Assembly: GCF_017745095.1 (NCBI RefSeq)
Contig: NZ_JAGHZZ010000006.1
Location: forward strand, 288,926 to 352,925
Reading direction: 5' to 3'
DNA: 64,000 nt
From: Sporocytophaga sp.
Lineage (GTDB): Bacteria; Bacteroidota; Bacteroidia; Cytophagales; Cytophagaceae
Of the stretch, positions 43,914-53,396 are shown piece after piece. A model generated the notes under the pieces. The model was not told the DNA's origin, made no database searches, and saw only the letters and a program-made list of their open reading frames with translations. Made by a program: the position numbers and the translations under genes. Each line of letters starts with the position of its first letter. The first letter of the stretch is position 1.

Positions 43914-46900
43914 ATGGAATTAGAAAATAAATCGAGAGAAGAATTAGCTGCGGAGATCCTGAAGCTTCAGGATAAAATAAACTTAATTGAAAGGCAATCA
44001 GATAAAAAACTACCGGAGATTGACCTGAATTTTCGTAATGCCCTGGAAAAAATTACCCTATTCGCTCTTTCTATCAATCAGGATGGCAAAATAGCGTATT
44101 GCAATCAGACATTTGCTGACTTTCTGGGCTTACCCAAGGAAGACCTCCTGGGAAAGGAATGGACTAATATTGTTCACAAAGGTAAAGGCCAGGATGATAG
44201 GGGGATTTTTAGCCTGATTGAAAATGGCCAACTTTTTAATAACATTAAAAGAAAAATCATCGCCAAAGACGGACAAGTGAGAACTGTCAGATTTCAGGTT
44301 TTGATTCAAAACAATACGGATGGAAAGCTTTCAGAAACTACCCTCGTGGGTGAAGATGTAACTGAAAAAAAGAGGGTAATAAAAGCTTTAAAAGAAAGTA
44401 ATGAGCAACTTCACGATCTTTTTGAAAATGCCAATGACCTTATTCAGGTATTTTCACTTGAAGGTGATATTATTTTTGTAAACAATGCATGGAAGAATAC
44501 CCTTGGGTATGTAGATGACGAGATCACAAGTCTTAATTTTAAAGAAATTGTTCACAAGGACTATCAGCAAGCTACCTTTGATCATTTACAAAAAATATTA
44601 AGCGGAGAAAAAGGCGACAAAATTGAAACTGTTTTCACTACAAAGGCTGGTAAATCTATCCATGTTATTGGCAGTGTAAACGTTCGATATGAGAAGGAAA
44701 AGCCTATTGCGTTCAGAGGTATATTTCACGACAATACTGAAAGAATTAGAGCAGAAAGAGGCGTTACCCTTTATTACAAAATCGCTAACCTTACCATTAG
44801 CAGCAACAATCTGGAGTCTCTTCTCTACAATATTCACCAGGAGCTTAAGACAATTATTGCTGTTAACAACTTCCATGTTGCGCTTTATGACAAGGATAAA
44901 AACTATCTGAATTTTCCTTACTATGTTGATGAAAATTTCGGAGATAGAATTACTACTCAAAAAAGAATTGTAGGAAAAGGCTTAACTGAATATTCTCTTT
45001 TTAACGACAAACCTACTTTTCTTTACGAAGAAGATATTCACGAACTGGCAGCTTCTGGAAAAGTAGAATTAATGGGTCCGGTACCCAAAATCTGGCTGGG
45101 AGTTCCTTTGCGCCTGGAAAACCGTACCATTGGAGTCATTGCAGTAAAAAGCCATAGTGACAGAAATAAATTCAAGAGAAGACACCTTGACCTTCTTGAC
45201 TTTATTTCAGGGCAGATTGCCATTGCGATTGAGAGAAAGAGAAACGAAGAAAAGATCCTTGAACAAACTGCCAGATTAAATTCAATTTTTGAAAGCAGTT
45301 CTCACCTAATATGGTCTGTTAACAGACAAAGGGGGCTTACTTCTTTCAATAGAAATTATGCTGAAGCTATAAAGAGGAAATTCGGTTCTTATCCTGAACT
45401 GGACCAAGCTTCTGAAAAGCCTAAAATATTAATGCTTTCAGACGAAATTTATCATGATTTTGTCAATGCAAGGTACAAAGAAGCATTTGAAGGCAAACAA
45501 CAACACTTTGAAGCCCGCACAATTATTGATGGAAGGGAAACGTGGAGAGAAACTTTCCTGAATCCTATATTCCTTCCAGATGGAAGAATAGAAGAAGTTT
45601 CAGGTATTTCACACGATATTACAGAAAAGAAACATTGGGAAATAGCACTGCAGGAAAGCGAGGAAAAGTTTCGTAATATATTTGAATCTTTCCAAGATAT
45701 ATACTACAGAACAGATGTTCATGGCAGAATCAATATGATAAGTCCGTCCGGATGTGAACTAAGCGGGTACAGCCAGGATCAAATCATCGGAAGACATATT
45801 ACAGAGTTCTATGTAAGTCCTAAAAAACAGACGGCCCTTGTAAAACAATTGCTGCGTACCGGTACTATCCGAAACTATGAAAACAACCTGGTACTTAAAG
45901 ACGGAACGGTAATTCAGTCTATTTCAAATATAAGACTTATCTATAGCAAAGAAGGTAAACCTATTGCTGTAGATGGTGTAGCCAGAGATATTACATATTT
46001 GAAGAAGGCTTCAGAAGAATTGCTTAAAGCTAAAGAAATAGCGGAGAGGTCACTGAAAGTAAAAGAAAGCTTCCTTGCCAACATGAGTCATGAGATCAGA
46101 ACACCAATGAACGGAATCATCGGAGTGATTGATCTATTATTTGATTCTCATCTTGATGAAGAACAGAGAAAGTATGTTCAAACTATTAAGAAGTCTTCCG
46201 AGACACTTTTGACAATACTTAACGACATACTTGATCTTTCTAAAATTGAAGCAGGTAAGATGCAGCTTCGCCTTACTTCAATTTCTATCGAATCAACTGT
46301 TGAAAAATTATTTTCATTATTCTATCAACAGGCAGCTTCCAAGAAGATTAATTTTGCATTTACTATTGACGAAAATATTCCCAAATATATTCTTGCTGAT
46401 GAAATAAGGTTATTACAAATCATGTCTAACCTTACCAGCAATTCAATAAAATTTACAGATCATGGAAGTGTAAATATCGAGTTGGTGCTTGACGAGAAAA
46501 AAGGGAGTACTTACAAGATAAAAGTATTGATAAAAGATACAGGGATTGGTATTTCTGAGGAAAATAAGAAAAAGCTATTCGAATCTTTTAGCCAGGTAGA
46601 TACCTCATCCACCAAAGCCTATGCTGGTACAGGTTTAGGACTGTCTATATCGAAAGAGCTGTGTAAAATGATGAATGGACAGATTGGTGTGGAATCTGAG
46701 TTAGGTCTCGGTAGTACATTCTGGTTTACATTTGAAGCTCAGGAAAGTAAACGAGTATCGCCCAAAGCAAACCTTTCAGAGAATCTATCAGAAACAAGTA
46801 AATCCTATTCAGATGATCCATTAAACGTATTACTTGTTGATGATAATCAGATCAATCAGTTTGTGGCCAATGAGATATTGAAAAAAGCTGGTTGCAAAGT

Positions 46901-47573
46901 GGATATAGCTGAAAACGGTATTGAAGCAATTGAAAAAGTAAAGTCGAAGTCTTATGACCTCATTTTCATGGACATTCAAATGCCCCAGATGGATGGAGTA
47001 ACAGCGACAAAAGAAATACGAAAGCTGAACCTAGCCCAAACACCTCCTATCATTGCGATGACTGCATATTCCATGAAGGAAGACAAGGAGAAGTTTATTA
47101 AAGATGGAATGGATGACTACTTATCCAAACCAATAAAACCAGAGAATTTAATCAGTAAACTGAGGGAATGGAGTAAACATAGGAAGTCTGAGACAAAATC
47201 CGAGATAAATATTAGTCAGGAAACATTAAAGACCAACAATGCAATTCTGAATCAGGAGGTTTTGAATAAACTTAAAGTTTTTGCCGATTCCGATACTTTA
47301 CTTAATATCTATAATGACTTTGAAACAGAGGCTATTGAGCAAATAGAGGCATGCAAAAATTCTTTTAAAACAGAAGATATTAAGAATATTTTAAATAATT
47401 TGCATACATTAAAAGGGACATCCGGAACCCTCGGAATTGCAAGAGTAGAGAAGCTCGCAAGAGAAATAGAGGGAAGACTAAAACAAAACAATTTGACAAA
47501 TCTGGAAGAGGGTCTGAATGAGTTAGATACTGCCTTTCAGGAATTCAGAGATTATTACAAAAATATTTTTTAA
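43914..47573 (+). CDS. Hybrid sensor histidine kinase with PAS, GAF, REC and Hpt domains
   Basis: A 1219-aa soluble sensor. Order: short coiled coil (1-35), PAS (about 43-150), PAS (165-285), GAF (295-440), PAS (450-575), PAS (585-700), HisKA with phospho-His726 in NMSHEIRTP, HATPase (about 830-945; GTGLGLSI), REC (973-1090) with Asp1020 in FMDIQMPQMDG, and Hpt with His1164 in NNLHTLKGTSG. There is no membrane helix, so it senses an internal or diffusible signal. The His-Asp-His chain can pass phosphate to the CheY-like protein that follows 12 bp later. The ligand is unknown. Confidence 0.94.
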   Translation: MELENKSREELAAEILKLQDKINLIERQSDKKLPEIDLNFRNALEKITLFALSINQDGKIAYCNQTFADFLGLPKEDLLGKEWTNIVHKGKGQDDRGIFSLIENGQLFNNIKRKIIAKDGQVRTVRFQVLIQNNTDGKLSETTLVGEDVTEKKRVIKALKESNEQLHDLFENANDLIQVFSLEGDIIFVNNAWKNTLGYVDDEITSLNFKEIVHKDYQQATFDHLQKILSGEKGDKIETVFTTKAGKSIHVIGSVNVRYEKEKPIAFRGIFHDNTERIRAERGVTLYYKIANLTISSNNLESLLYNIHQELKTIIAVNNFHVALYDKDKNYLNFPYYVDENFGDRITTQKRIVGKGLTEYSLFNDKPTFLYEEDIHELAASGKVELMGPVPKIWLGVPLRLENRTIGVIAVKSHSDRNKFKRRHLDLLDFISGQIAIAIERKRNEEKILEQTARLNSIFESSSHLIWSVNRQRGLTSFNRNYAEAIKRKFGSYPELDQASEKPKILMLSDEIYHDFVNARYKEAFEGKQQHFEARTIIDGRETWRETFLNPIFLPDGRIEEVSGISHDITEKKHWEIALQESEEKFRNIFESFQDIYYRTDVHGRINMISPSGCELSGYSQDQIIGRHITEFYVSPKKQTALVKQLLRTGTIRNYENNLVLKDGTVIQSISNIRLIYSKEGKPIAVDGVARDITYLKKASEELLKAKEIAERSLKVKESFLANMSHEIRTPMNGIIGVIDLLFDSHLDEEQRKYVQTIKKSSETLLTILNDILDLSKIEAGKMQLRLTSISIESTVEKLFSLFYQQAASKKINFAFTIDENIPKYILADEIRLLQIMSNLTSNSIKFTDHGSVNIELVLDEKKGSTYKIKVLIKDTGIGISEENKKKLFESFSQVDTSSTKAYAGTGLGLSISKELCKMMNGQIGVESELGLGSTFWFTFEAQESKRVSPKANLSENLSETSKSYSDDPLNVLLVDDNQINQFVANEILKKAGCKVDIAENGIEAIEKVKSKSYDLIFMDIQMPQMDGVTATKEIRKLNLAQTPPIIAMTAYSMKEDKEKFIKDGMDDYLSKPIKPENLISKLREWSKHRKSETKSEINISQETLKTNNAILNQEVLNKLKVFADSDTLLNIYNDFETEAIEQIEACKNSFKTEDIKNILNNLHTLKGTSGTLGIARVEKLAREIEGRLKQNNLTNLEEGLNELDTAFQEFRDYYKNIF

Positions 47574-47585
47574 AGAATAGAGATT

Positions 47586-47963
47586 ATGAGCACTTACAAG
47601 AAAGTTCTTATTGCCGAGGACAGTTCAGTTATTCAAAACCTGACCAAAAAGATCCTGGAATTTCAGAATTACAAAATTTCAAGCGTAAAAAATGGAAAAG
47701 ACGTATTAAAAGCTGTTGAATCAGAAAATTACGACATAATTTTAATGGATATAAACATGCCTCTTATGGATGGTATGACTTGCGCTAAAGAAATCAGAAA
47801 AAACCCTGATTCTGTGAAATCTAAAGTACCCATTGTAGCAATAACCGGAAATGCTAAAAACTATAGCGATAAAGATTTTGTTGATGCCGGAATAAATGAG
47901 TATCTTCAGAAACCTCTCGATTTCGACAAACTGGTCGAAACCGTGAAAAAATGGACTTTATAA
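47586..47963 (+). CDS. CheY-like single-domain response regulator
   Basis: A 125-aa receiver domain with no output domain. The phosphoacceptor is Asp55 (LMDINMPLMDG), the acidic pair is EDSS at residues 11-14, Thr in AITGNAKN near 87 and Lys in LQKPLD near 109. It is the likely end point of the phosphorelay of the preceding hybrid kinase, 12 bp upstream, taking phosphate from its Hpt His. With no DNA-binding part it must act through protein contacts, perhaps on motility or another enzyme. Confidence 0.92.
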   Translation: MSTYKKVLIAEDSSVIQNLTKKILEFQNYKISSVKNGKDVLKAVESENYDIILMDINMPLMDGMTCAKEIRKNPDSVKSKVPIVAITGNAKNYSDKDFVDAGINEYLQKPLDFDKLVETVKKWTL

Positions 47964-47966
47964 ATT

Positions 47967-48242
47967 ATGCAAATAAAATACACCAATCAGTTTTTAAATA
48001 AACTGGAAGATATTTTCGCAGAGTCAGAATATATGCTCAGATACGAAAAAGGCAATTTTCATTCGGGTTATTGCATTCTAAAAGACACCAAAGTAGCGGT
48101 TGTCAATAAATATTTTCCGGTTGAAGGTAAAATCAACTGCTTAATAGAAATCCTCCGTTCCATTAAGCTTGATGTATCAAGATTGAGTGAAAAAAACAAA
48201 AAGTTTTATCTGGAAATCAATCAAACTGAATTATCGCTTTGA
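47967..48242 (+). CDS. Unknown small protein in the phosphorelay operon, 91 aa
   Basis: A soluble mixed alpha/beta protein without recognisable motif or membrane helix. It has a strand-rich centre (NFHSGYCILKDTKVAVVNKYFPVEGK) and a helical C-terminal half. It starts 3 bp after the response regulator and its stop overlaps the TTG start of the MBL gene, so it is translationally tied to both. It may be a partner of the response regulator or of the hydrolase; I cannot say which. Confidence 0.75.
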   Translation: MQIKYTNQFLNKLEDIFAESEYMLRYEKGNFHSGYCILKDTKVAVVNKYFPVEGKINCLIEILRSIKLDVSRLSEKNKKFYLEINQTELSL

Positions 48243-49009
48243 TCATTTCATTTCTGGGTACCGGTACATCTCAGGGCATACCTGTAATCGGCTGCGATTG
48301 TGAGGTATGCACTTCTCTTGACTTCAGAGACAAAAGACTCAGAACCTCCATTCATGTTCAAACGGAGGATCAAAGCATTGTAGTAGATACCGGCCCGGAT
48401 TTCAGAACTCAGGCTCTAAGGCAAAGAATAAAGAACCTGGATGCCGTTTTAATTACCCACGCTCATAAAGACCATACAGCAGGCCTCGATGATATAAGAG
48501 CGTACAACTATTCTCAGAAAAAAGATATGCCGGTCTATGGAAGACTTGCAACTCTGGAGCAGTTGAAAAAGGAATTCTCCTATGCCTTCACTGAATTTAA
48601 ATATCCTGGTGTACCTGAAATAACGCTTATTGAAATAGAAAATAAACCATTCAGTATAGGAAAAACTGAAATCACACCAATAGAGGTAATGCATTACAAA
48701 ATGCCAGTTTTCGGTTTCCGAATAAAGGATTTCACCTATATCACTGATGCCAATTATATTTCAGATCAAGAACTAGAAAAAATAAAAGGTACAAAAGTTT
48801 TAATACTAAACGCTCTACAAAAACAGGAACATATCTCACATTTCAACCTTGAACAGGCTCTGCAAGTTGTAGATAAAATAAAACCTCAAAAAGCATACTT
48901 TACCCATATTGCCCATAAAATGGGTTTACACCGAAGTGTCGAGACCGAACTCCCCGCCAATGTTCATTTGGCTTATGATGGTCAAGTTATTGACATGAGC
49001 TGCATTTAA
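48239..49009 (+). CDS. MBL fold metallo-hydrolase (PhnP-like)
   Basis: A 256-aa metallo-beta-lactamase-fold enzyme. The dinuclear metal site is seen as HAHKDHTAG (HxHxDH) near residue 79, an Asp in TDANYI and a late HIAHKMG. It starts FLGTGTSQGIPVIGCDCEVC, the PhnP/RNase Z-like opening with a Cys cluster. PhnP cleaves cyclic ribose phosphate; close Bacteroidetes homologues are usually annotated only as MBL hydrolases. The start is TTG overlapping the upstream stop (TTGA). Confidence 0.88.
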   Translation: MIISFLGTGTSQGIPVIGCDCEVCTSLDFRDKRLRTSIHVQTEDQSIVVDTGPDFRTQALRQRIKNLDAVLITHAHKDHTAGLDDIRAYNYSQKKDMPVYGRLATLEQLKKEFSYAFTEFKYPGVPEITLIEIENKPFSIGKTEITPIEVMHYKMPVFGFRIKDFTYITDANYISDQELEKIKGTKVLILNALQKQEHISHFNLEQALQVVDKIKPQKAYFTHIAHKMGLHRSVETELPANVHLAYDGQVIDMSCI

Positions 49010-49073
49010 AGCAACAGCTTGAGCAACAGCAATAAAATTTCAAATCATCTTGCTTATCCACAAATACTAATAA

Positions 49074-49105
49074 TAATAAAAAAGGCTGCCCTTTTACAGG
49101 CAGCC
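49074..49105 (-). terminator. Terminator for the minus-strand lipoprotein gene
   Basis: GGCTGCC (49084-49090) and GGCAGCC (49099-49105) form the stem. Read on the minus strand it is followed by TTTTTTATTATT, while the plus side lacks a T-run. It lies only 24 bp beyond the stop of the alternative reading frame at 49129. Confidence 0.82.
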
Positions 49106-49202
49106 CCATATATTTAAATAACTTTTAGCTATTTAAGATATTCGAAGGTTTCCTTCTTCACTTTCCTTTCTCTCTCATACCTTCTAATAATATAACCGTT
49201 TA

Positions 49203-49796
49203 CTACAATGATTTGTTCATTTTAGAACAAGATTCACCGTGAAGTACTTCATCCCTAATTTCTGGAGCTGCATCACTTGCTTTCTTCCTTCCAGGACAAC
49301 AAGTACGAACTTCTGCATCCGCGGAGTCTCTGCTTTGAAGCTCCTGATAGTACCCAGGGGGAATAAATGCGGTTTCAGGATATATATATCCTTTTTGAAG
49401 ATAGGAAGAGTCTCTTTGAGCATAATAAACCTCCAAACCAATCCAATCTTCAGGCCTTATAGGATTTTCATCACCTTCGGGATATCTGTGAGGATTACTT
49501 CCCCCCAGATAATCGTTGAATCTGTTATATTCATAATCCACATTTTCGTAGATTACATGGTTCCCAAAAGAATTAAGTTTAAGGGTATTTTGCTCTGACG
49601 TAATTTTTTCATCCTCAAACCACTCATGAAAATAACTAGGGCTATGGTGACCAGAGTTCTGGTTATCTGCAGAACTTACCTTCTGACCGGGCAATGAAGA
49701 TGTCGTAAACTGCTGATGTCCTCCTATCTCATCATAAGCACAAGAGGACAATATTCCTCCGATCAGAAGGAATAACAGGTTTCTAATTTTTCTCAT
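49203..49796 (-). CDS. Lipoprotein, 197 aa, probably frameshifted at its 3' end
   Basis: From ATG 49796 there is a lipoprotein signal peptide with lipobox ILSSC (Cys19), then a soluble acidic region rich in Tyr, Pro and Asn. A strong Shine-Dalgarno-like AAAGGAG before this ATG, rare in this phylum, supports it over the in-frame ATG 23 codons upstream. I do not recognise the family. The frame stops at 49203, but a shift in the AAAA run near 49220 leads into a frame that continues with a protein-like tail of about 30 residues to 49129, just before a terminator. It could be a real frameshift, a sequencing error or chance. Confidence 0.6.
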   Translation of the reverse strand: MRKIRNLLFLLIGGILSSCAYDEIGGHQQFTTSSLPGQKVSSADNQNSGHHSPSYFHEWFEDEKITSEQNTLKLNSFGNHVIYENVDYEYNRFNDYLGGSNPHRYPEGDENPIRPEDWIGLEVYYAQRDSSYLQKGYIYPETAFIPPGYYQELQSRDSADAEVRTCCPGRKKASDAAPEIRDEVLHGESCSKMNKSL

Positions 49797-49877
49797 ATAA
49801 TTCTCTCCTTTCACATACACATCCATAAAAAGAACTATAAAAGAATTTATAAAGTTATGAAACATCCTTCCATCCGG

Positions 49878-51449
49878 CTATTTGCCATTTTTATATCCTA
49901 TATCATAACTCTCTTTAATGTTTTCCATCTGCAGGTCTATCCCTCTGGTTTTAGCAGTTACCTTATAGTCATTCAAAATCTCTATCACATCATAATCAAT
50001 ATACTTTGCATGCGAGCCATCAATGATCACTTTTGAATAATCGGGAATTTCCCGAAGCATAGTCATAATATTCGCTTTATTCAGGAAAGAAACCTCTTCT
50101 GCCAGATCAAGCCTCATAACCTTTGTATCTTCACTCTCCTTCATAGAGCAGGAATAGGCAAGTTTAAGATTTCGTCTTAATATAAAGACCACAGCAATAC
50201 AAATACCCACTATTATACCTTTCAACAAATCTGTCAATACAATTGCAAGGATCGTCAAAATAAAAGGCACAAACTGTTCTACCCCATTTTTAAAAATATT
50301 TTTATACAGCCCTATACTAGTAAGCTTATAACCAATCACCAAGAGAATTGCAGCTAATGCGGCCAATGGTATTTTTATTAATATTTTGTGAAGAAACACA
50401 ACACAAAGCAACAGAAGTAAACCATGATAGAAGGAGGAGAATTTAGATCTTGCTCCAGCGGTTACATTAGCAGTGCCTCTAACAATAACAGATGTCATAG
50501 GTAAGCCACCTATTATCCCAGAAAGAATATTACCTACCCCCTGAGCTTTAAGTTCTCTATTTGTTGGCGTATGTCTTTTCAAAGGATCAAGTTTATCGAC
50601 CGCCTCAATACTGAGAAGAGTTTCGAGGCTTGCAACTACAGCAAGTGTCAGCCCGATTCTCCATACTTTTAAATTCCATATCTCATTAAATGCAGGAAAT
50701 ATCACAAGCTTTGTTAAGGACGCCAATCCCTTTATCTCCGGAATAGCAACCAAATGTTCTTTTTCAAGTACCAAAACAGGAACATTTTCTGCAAAAAGAA
50801 TATTTAATAAAGATCCTACAACTACTACAATTAATGGGGCCGGTATCGATTTTAAAAAACCTCTTGCGATTCTATCCCAGAAAATCATAATAAGAAGGGA
50901 TAAACCTGATATTATTATAGCACCTTTATTCAGAGACTCATAGGCTCTCATCAACTCTGTAAAAGTATTTTCTTTATCAAACTGATCAAATGAAAAATCA
51001 CCTTCATAGTCTACATCATAGCCTATGGCATGAGGTATTTGTTTAAGTATCAAAATAATACCTATAGCCGCAAGCATTCCCTTTATAACTGATGATGGGA
51101 AAAACAAACTGATTGTTCCTGCCTTTATAAAACCCAGAATAATCTGTAGCACTCCTGCTATTACTACACCTAAAAGGAATGCGTTATATCCAACTTCCGT
51201 AATAGCATTAAGAACTATGACTGTTAGCCCAGCCGCCGGCCCACTCACACTGAGAGCAGCTCCACTCAACAATGCAACCACCAGTCCACCGACCATACCC
51301 GCAATAAGTCCTGAAAAAAGAGGCGCTCCTGAAGCCAAAGCAATGCCAAGGCAAAGTGGCAAAGCAACCACAAAAACCACCAAACCTGATGGTATATCAT
51401 ATTTTAAATTGGCAAATATTTGTTTTGAAAGATTATTTAATAACCCCAT
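49878..51449 (-). CDS. SulP family anion transporter
   Basis: A 523-aa transporter (from ATG 51449) with about 12-14 helices and a C-terminal STAS domain (about 430-515). The first helices hold VALPLCLGIALASGAP and FSGLIAGMVGG, the SulP signature. Family members carry sulfate, bicarbonate or dicarboxylates, often with sodium; no carbonic anhydrase gene is adjacent, so the anion is open. A longer frame to TTG 51491 includes another ATG at 51482. It is followed by the lipoprotein gene on the same strand (82 bp). Confidence 0.9.
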   Translation of the reverse strand: MGLLNNLSKQIFANLKYDIPSGLVVFVVALPLCLGIALASGAPLFSGLIAGMVGGLVVALLSGAALSVSGPAAGLTVIVLNAITEVGYNAFLLGVVIAGVLQIILGFIKAGTISLFFPSSVIKGMLAAIGIILILKQIPHAIGYDVDYEGDFSFDQFDKENTFTELMRAYESLNKGAIIISGLSLLIMIFWDRIARGFLKSIPAPLIVVVVGSLLNILFAENVPVLVLEKEHLVAIPEIKGLASLTKLVIFPAFNEIWNLKVWRIGLTLAVVASLETLLSIEAVDKLDPLKRHTPTNRELKAQGVGNILSGIIGGLPMTSVIVRGTANVTAGARSKFSSFYHGLLLLLCVVFLHKILIKIPLAALAAILLVIGYKLTSIGLYKNIFKNGVEQFVPFILTILAIVLTDLLKGIIVGICIAVVFILRRNLKLAYSCSMKESEDTKVMRLDLAEEVSFLNKANIMTMLREIPDYSKVIIDGSHAKYIDYDVIEILNDYKVTAKTRGIDLQMENIKESYDIGYKNGK

Positions 51450-51552
51450 ATTAAAAATTTTAAATAGATTAGAAACTGCCATACCCCGCAATGAGACAAG
51501 GCAGGATATAATTATTTTATAAAAATAGTAACCTGAAAATCAGGTAATGTTT

Positions 51553-51867
51553 CTAAACTACTTCAGGTGGTGGAGTTATCATTTCTCGGGACTGGCCGAG
51601 AAGAAAAGCGGGATTTGAATAAGGAAACTGTAAATTTGATATAAGAAATTCAAGTATAAATTTACTCAATGCATTAAGGCATATTTTTTCCTTAGCCTCA
51701 TCTCTTTCCTCATTACCATTATCACTTTCCGATTCTTCTTCATCGACAGTTACTTTTACTGACGAATCTTTTTTCTTCAATACCATGCCTGATCCCGCCG
51801 ACAAGTAAAATACCTGCGGAACCATGACTGTAAAAAGTAAGATTAAAATCAAAAAGTTTTTAAGCAT
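51553..51867 (-). CDS. Small exported or membrane-anchored protein, 104 aa
   Basis: From ATG 51867 the N terminus is a signal peptide or anchor (MLKNFLILILLFTVMVPQVFYL), followed by a very acidic linker (VDEEESESDNGNEERDEAKE) and a mildly hydrophobic C-terminal part ending in proline-rich TPPPEVV. There is one Cys, after the linker. No family recognised. The frame extends upstream to ATG 51933, but the internal ATG gives a proper signal peptide. It is a single gene. Confidence 0.6.
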   Translation of the reverse strand: MLKNFLILILLFTVMVPQVFYLSAGSGMVLKKKDSSVKVTVDEEESESDNGNEERDEAKEKICLNALSKFILEFLISNLQFPYSNPAFLLGQSREMITPPPEVV

Positions 51868-52010
51868 GTAAATACAAGATCCCTCTGAAACAAATGTAAT
51901 AAAAACGATGTAAAAAGAAGATAATTTAACCATCTATTAACTGTGGTTACCACCTATACATTTTTTTAACTATCACAAATTTATTCAGAGTGTTTCTAAA
52001 ATACATTTCA

Positions 52011-53396
52011 TTATAAATATGGGACTTCAGAAAATACCTGATCTAATAATACTCTGTACACTCCTGTGCTTTCGATAAAGTCCGGACATTTGTAATGTTC
52101 TCCGGTTATCAGCAAAGGCCATTCCTCTTTATAATCAGGAACCCTCCCATGCGATCCTTTAATTAATGTTGCATCCAGTGGAATAAAATCCATAAGTGTC
52201 CTGAAGCCCATTTTTTTCTTTAGTAATTTAATAGCTGCCTTCGCTTTAATAAATTTCATTTCAGGATTAAAAAACAATTCTACGGGATCATAACCTGGCT
52301 TTTTATGTATCTCAACAGTTCGTGCGAAATCAGGAGCTTTCAAATCATCCATCCAATAGTAGTATGAAAACCATGAGTCCTTATCTGCAACTGCAATTAA
52401 ATCTCCTGCTCTTTCGTGATCAATATTTAAAAGCTCTTTATCTAGTCCGCTTAAAACAACATCAATACCTTTGGATAAAGTCAGCATTTTTTTAACATCT
52501 TCCTTAATGGATGAATCGTTAATGTAAACATGTGCAATCTGGTGATCTGCTACTGCAAAAGCCCTGGAAGCTCCTGCATCCAAAAGTTCTCTTCCACTTT
52601 CTTCTCTCAGCTTCAAATATCCTTTTTCCCTTAAAATCCTATTAATATGAATTGGATTGGAAACATTTGTTATAGAATACTCAGAAACGATATTCACTTT
52701 AGCTCCTCTTCGTTCATAGAACGTAATCAGTCTTTTACACAATTCGTCTATTTCTCTAAGGTTTGCTTTGCTCCTGGAATCATTAGGTCCATATTGTTGA
52801 AGGCAATAGTCCAGGTGAGGCAAATATATTAGTGTGAGAGTTGGATTAAACATACCGTCTACGAGCATGGAAGCTTCAGCAATCCAGTTGCTCGATTTTA
52901 TAGAAGTATTGGGGCCCCAGAAATTAAATAGAGGAAATGTGCCCAGCTTCTTTTGAAGATAATCTCTCAGACTTGAAGGGTTTGAATAAACATCAGGGAG
53001 TTTTTTTCCGTCAGCATGGTACTGAGGTCTTGGCGTTACAGAGATATCAGCAGATGAATACATATTATACCACCAAAACATATTGGCACATGTAAAATTA
53101 GGATCAATCTTTTTTGCTGCTTCCCAGATTTTTTCAGACTGAACAAGTTTGTTAGACTGCTTCCAGAACTTGATTTCGCAATCATCATGGCTATACCAGC
53201 CGTTCCCGACAATACCATGCTCCCCAGGAGTTCTGCCTGTTAAATAATTACTTTGAGCGGTACATGTAACCGCTGGAAATGCAGGCCTTACTGGCACTGT
53301 TTTTTTTCTGGAAGACCACTCCTTCAGAAAAGGAGTAGAATCTCCAAGCAGCTTTGAAGACAAAGCCACAAGGTTAATCACAACTACTTTATCCAT
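52011..53396 (-). CDS. eboF: EboF-like alkaline phosphatase/nucleotide pyrophosphatase family protein
   Basis: A 461-aa member of the type I phosphodiesterase/nucleotide pyrophosphatase group of the alkaline phosphatase superfamily, last gene of the ebo cluster. Landmarks are VVINLVALSSKLL at the start, PAVTCTAQSNYLTG near residue 41 (nucleophile Thr44 or Thr46), LPHLDYCLQQYGP near 192 and GSHGRVPDY near 428. Several expected metal ligands are changed: Asn8 where Asp is usual, Gln200 where the family has His, and Glu239-Tyr240 in the SDHG-type motif. It may be inactive or use another metal set. It overlaps eboE by 13 bp. Confidence 0.8.
   Translation of the reverse strand: MDKVVVINLVALSSKLLGDSTPFLKEWSSRKKTVPVRPAFPAVTCTAQSNYLTGRTPGEHGIVGNGWYSHDDCEIKFWKQSNKLVQSEKIWEAAKKIDPNFTCANMFWWYNMYSSADISVTPRPQYHADGKKLPDVYSNPSSLRDYLQKKLGTFPLFNFWGPNTSIKSSNWIAEASMLVDGMFNPTLTLIYLPHLDYCLQQYGPNDSRSKANLREIDELCKRLITFYERRGAKVNIVSEYSITNVSNPIHINRILREKGYLKLREESGRELLDAGASRAFAVADHQIAHVYINDSSIKEDVKKMLTLSKGIDVVLSGLDKELLNIDHERAGDLIAVADKDSWFSYYYWMDDLKAPDFARTVEIHKKPGYDPVELFFNPEMKFIKAKAAIKLLKKKMGFRTLMDFIPLDATLIKGSHGRVPDYKEEWPLLITGEHYKCPDFIESTGVYRVLLDQVFSEVPYL

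Noticed and set aside
49054..49062. Perfect DnaA-box 9-mer in the gap after the MBL gene
   Set aside because: Isolated, with no second box and no AT-rich unwinding segment beside it.
49217..49441. 74-codon minus-strand ORF in another frame of the lipoprotein gene
   Set aside because: No start context and no family; it is most likely a shadow frame, and the real issue there is the 3' frameshift.
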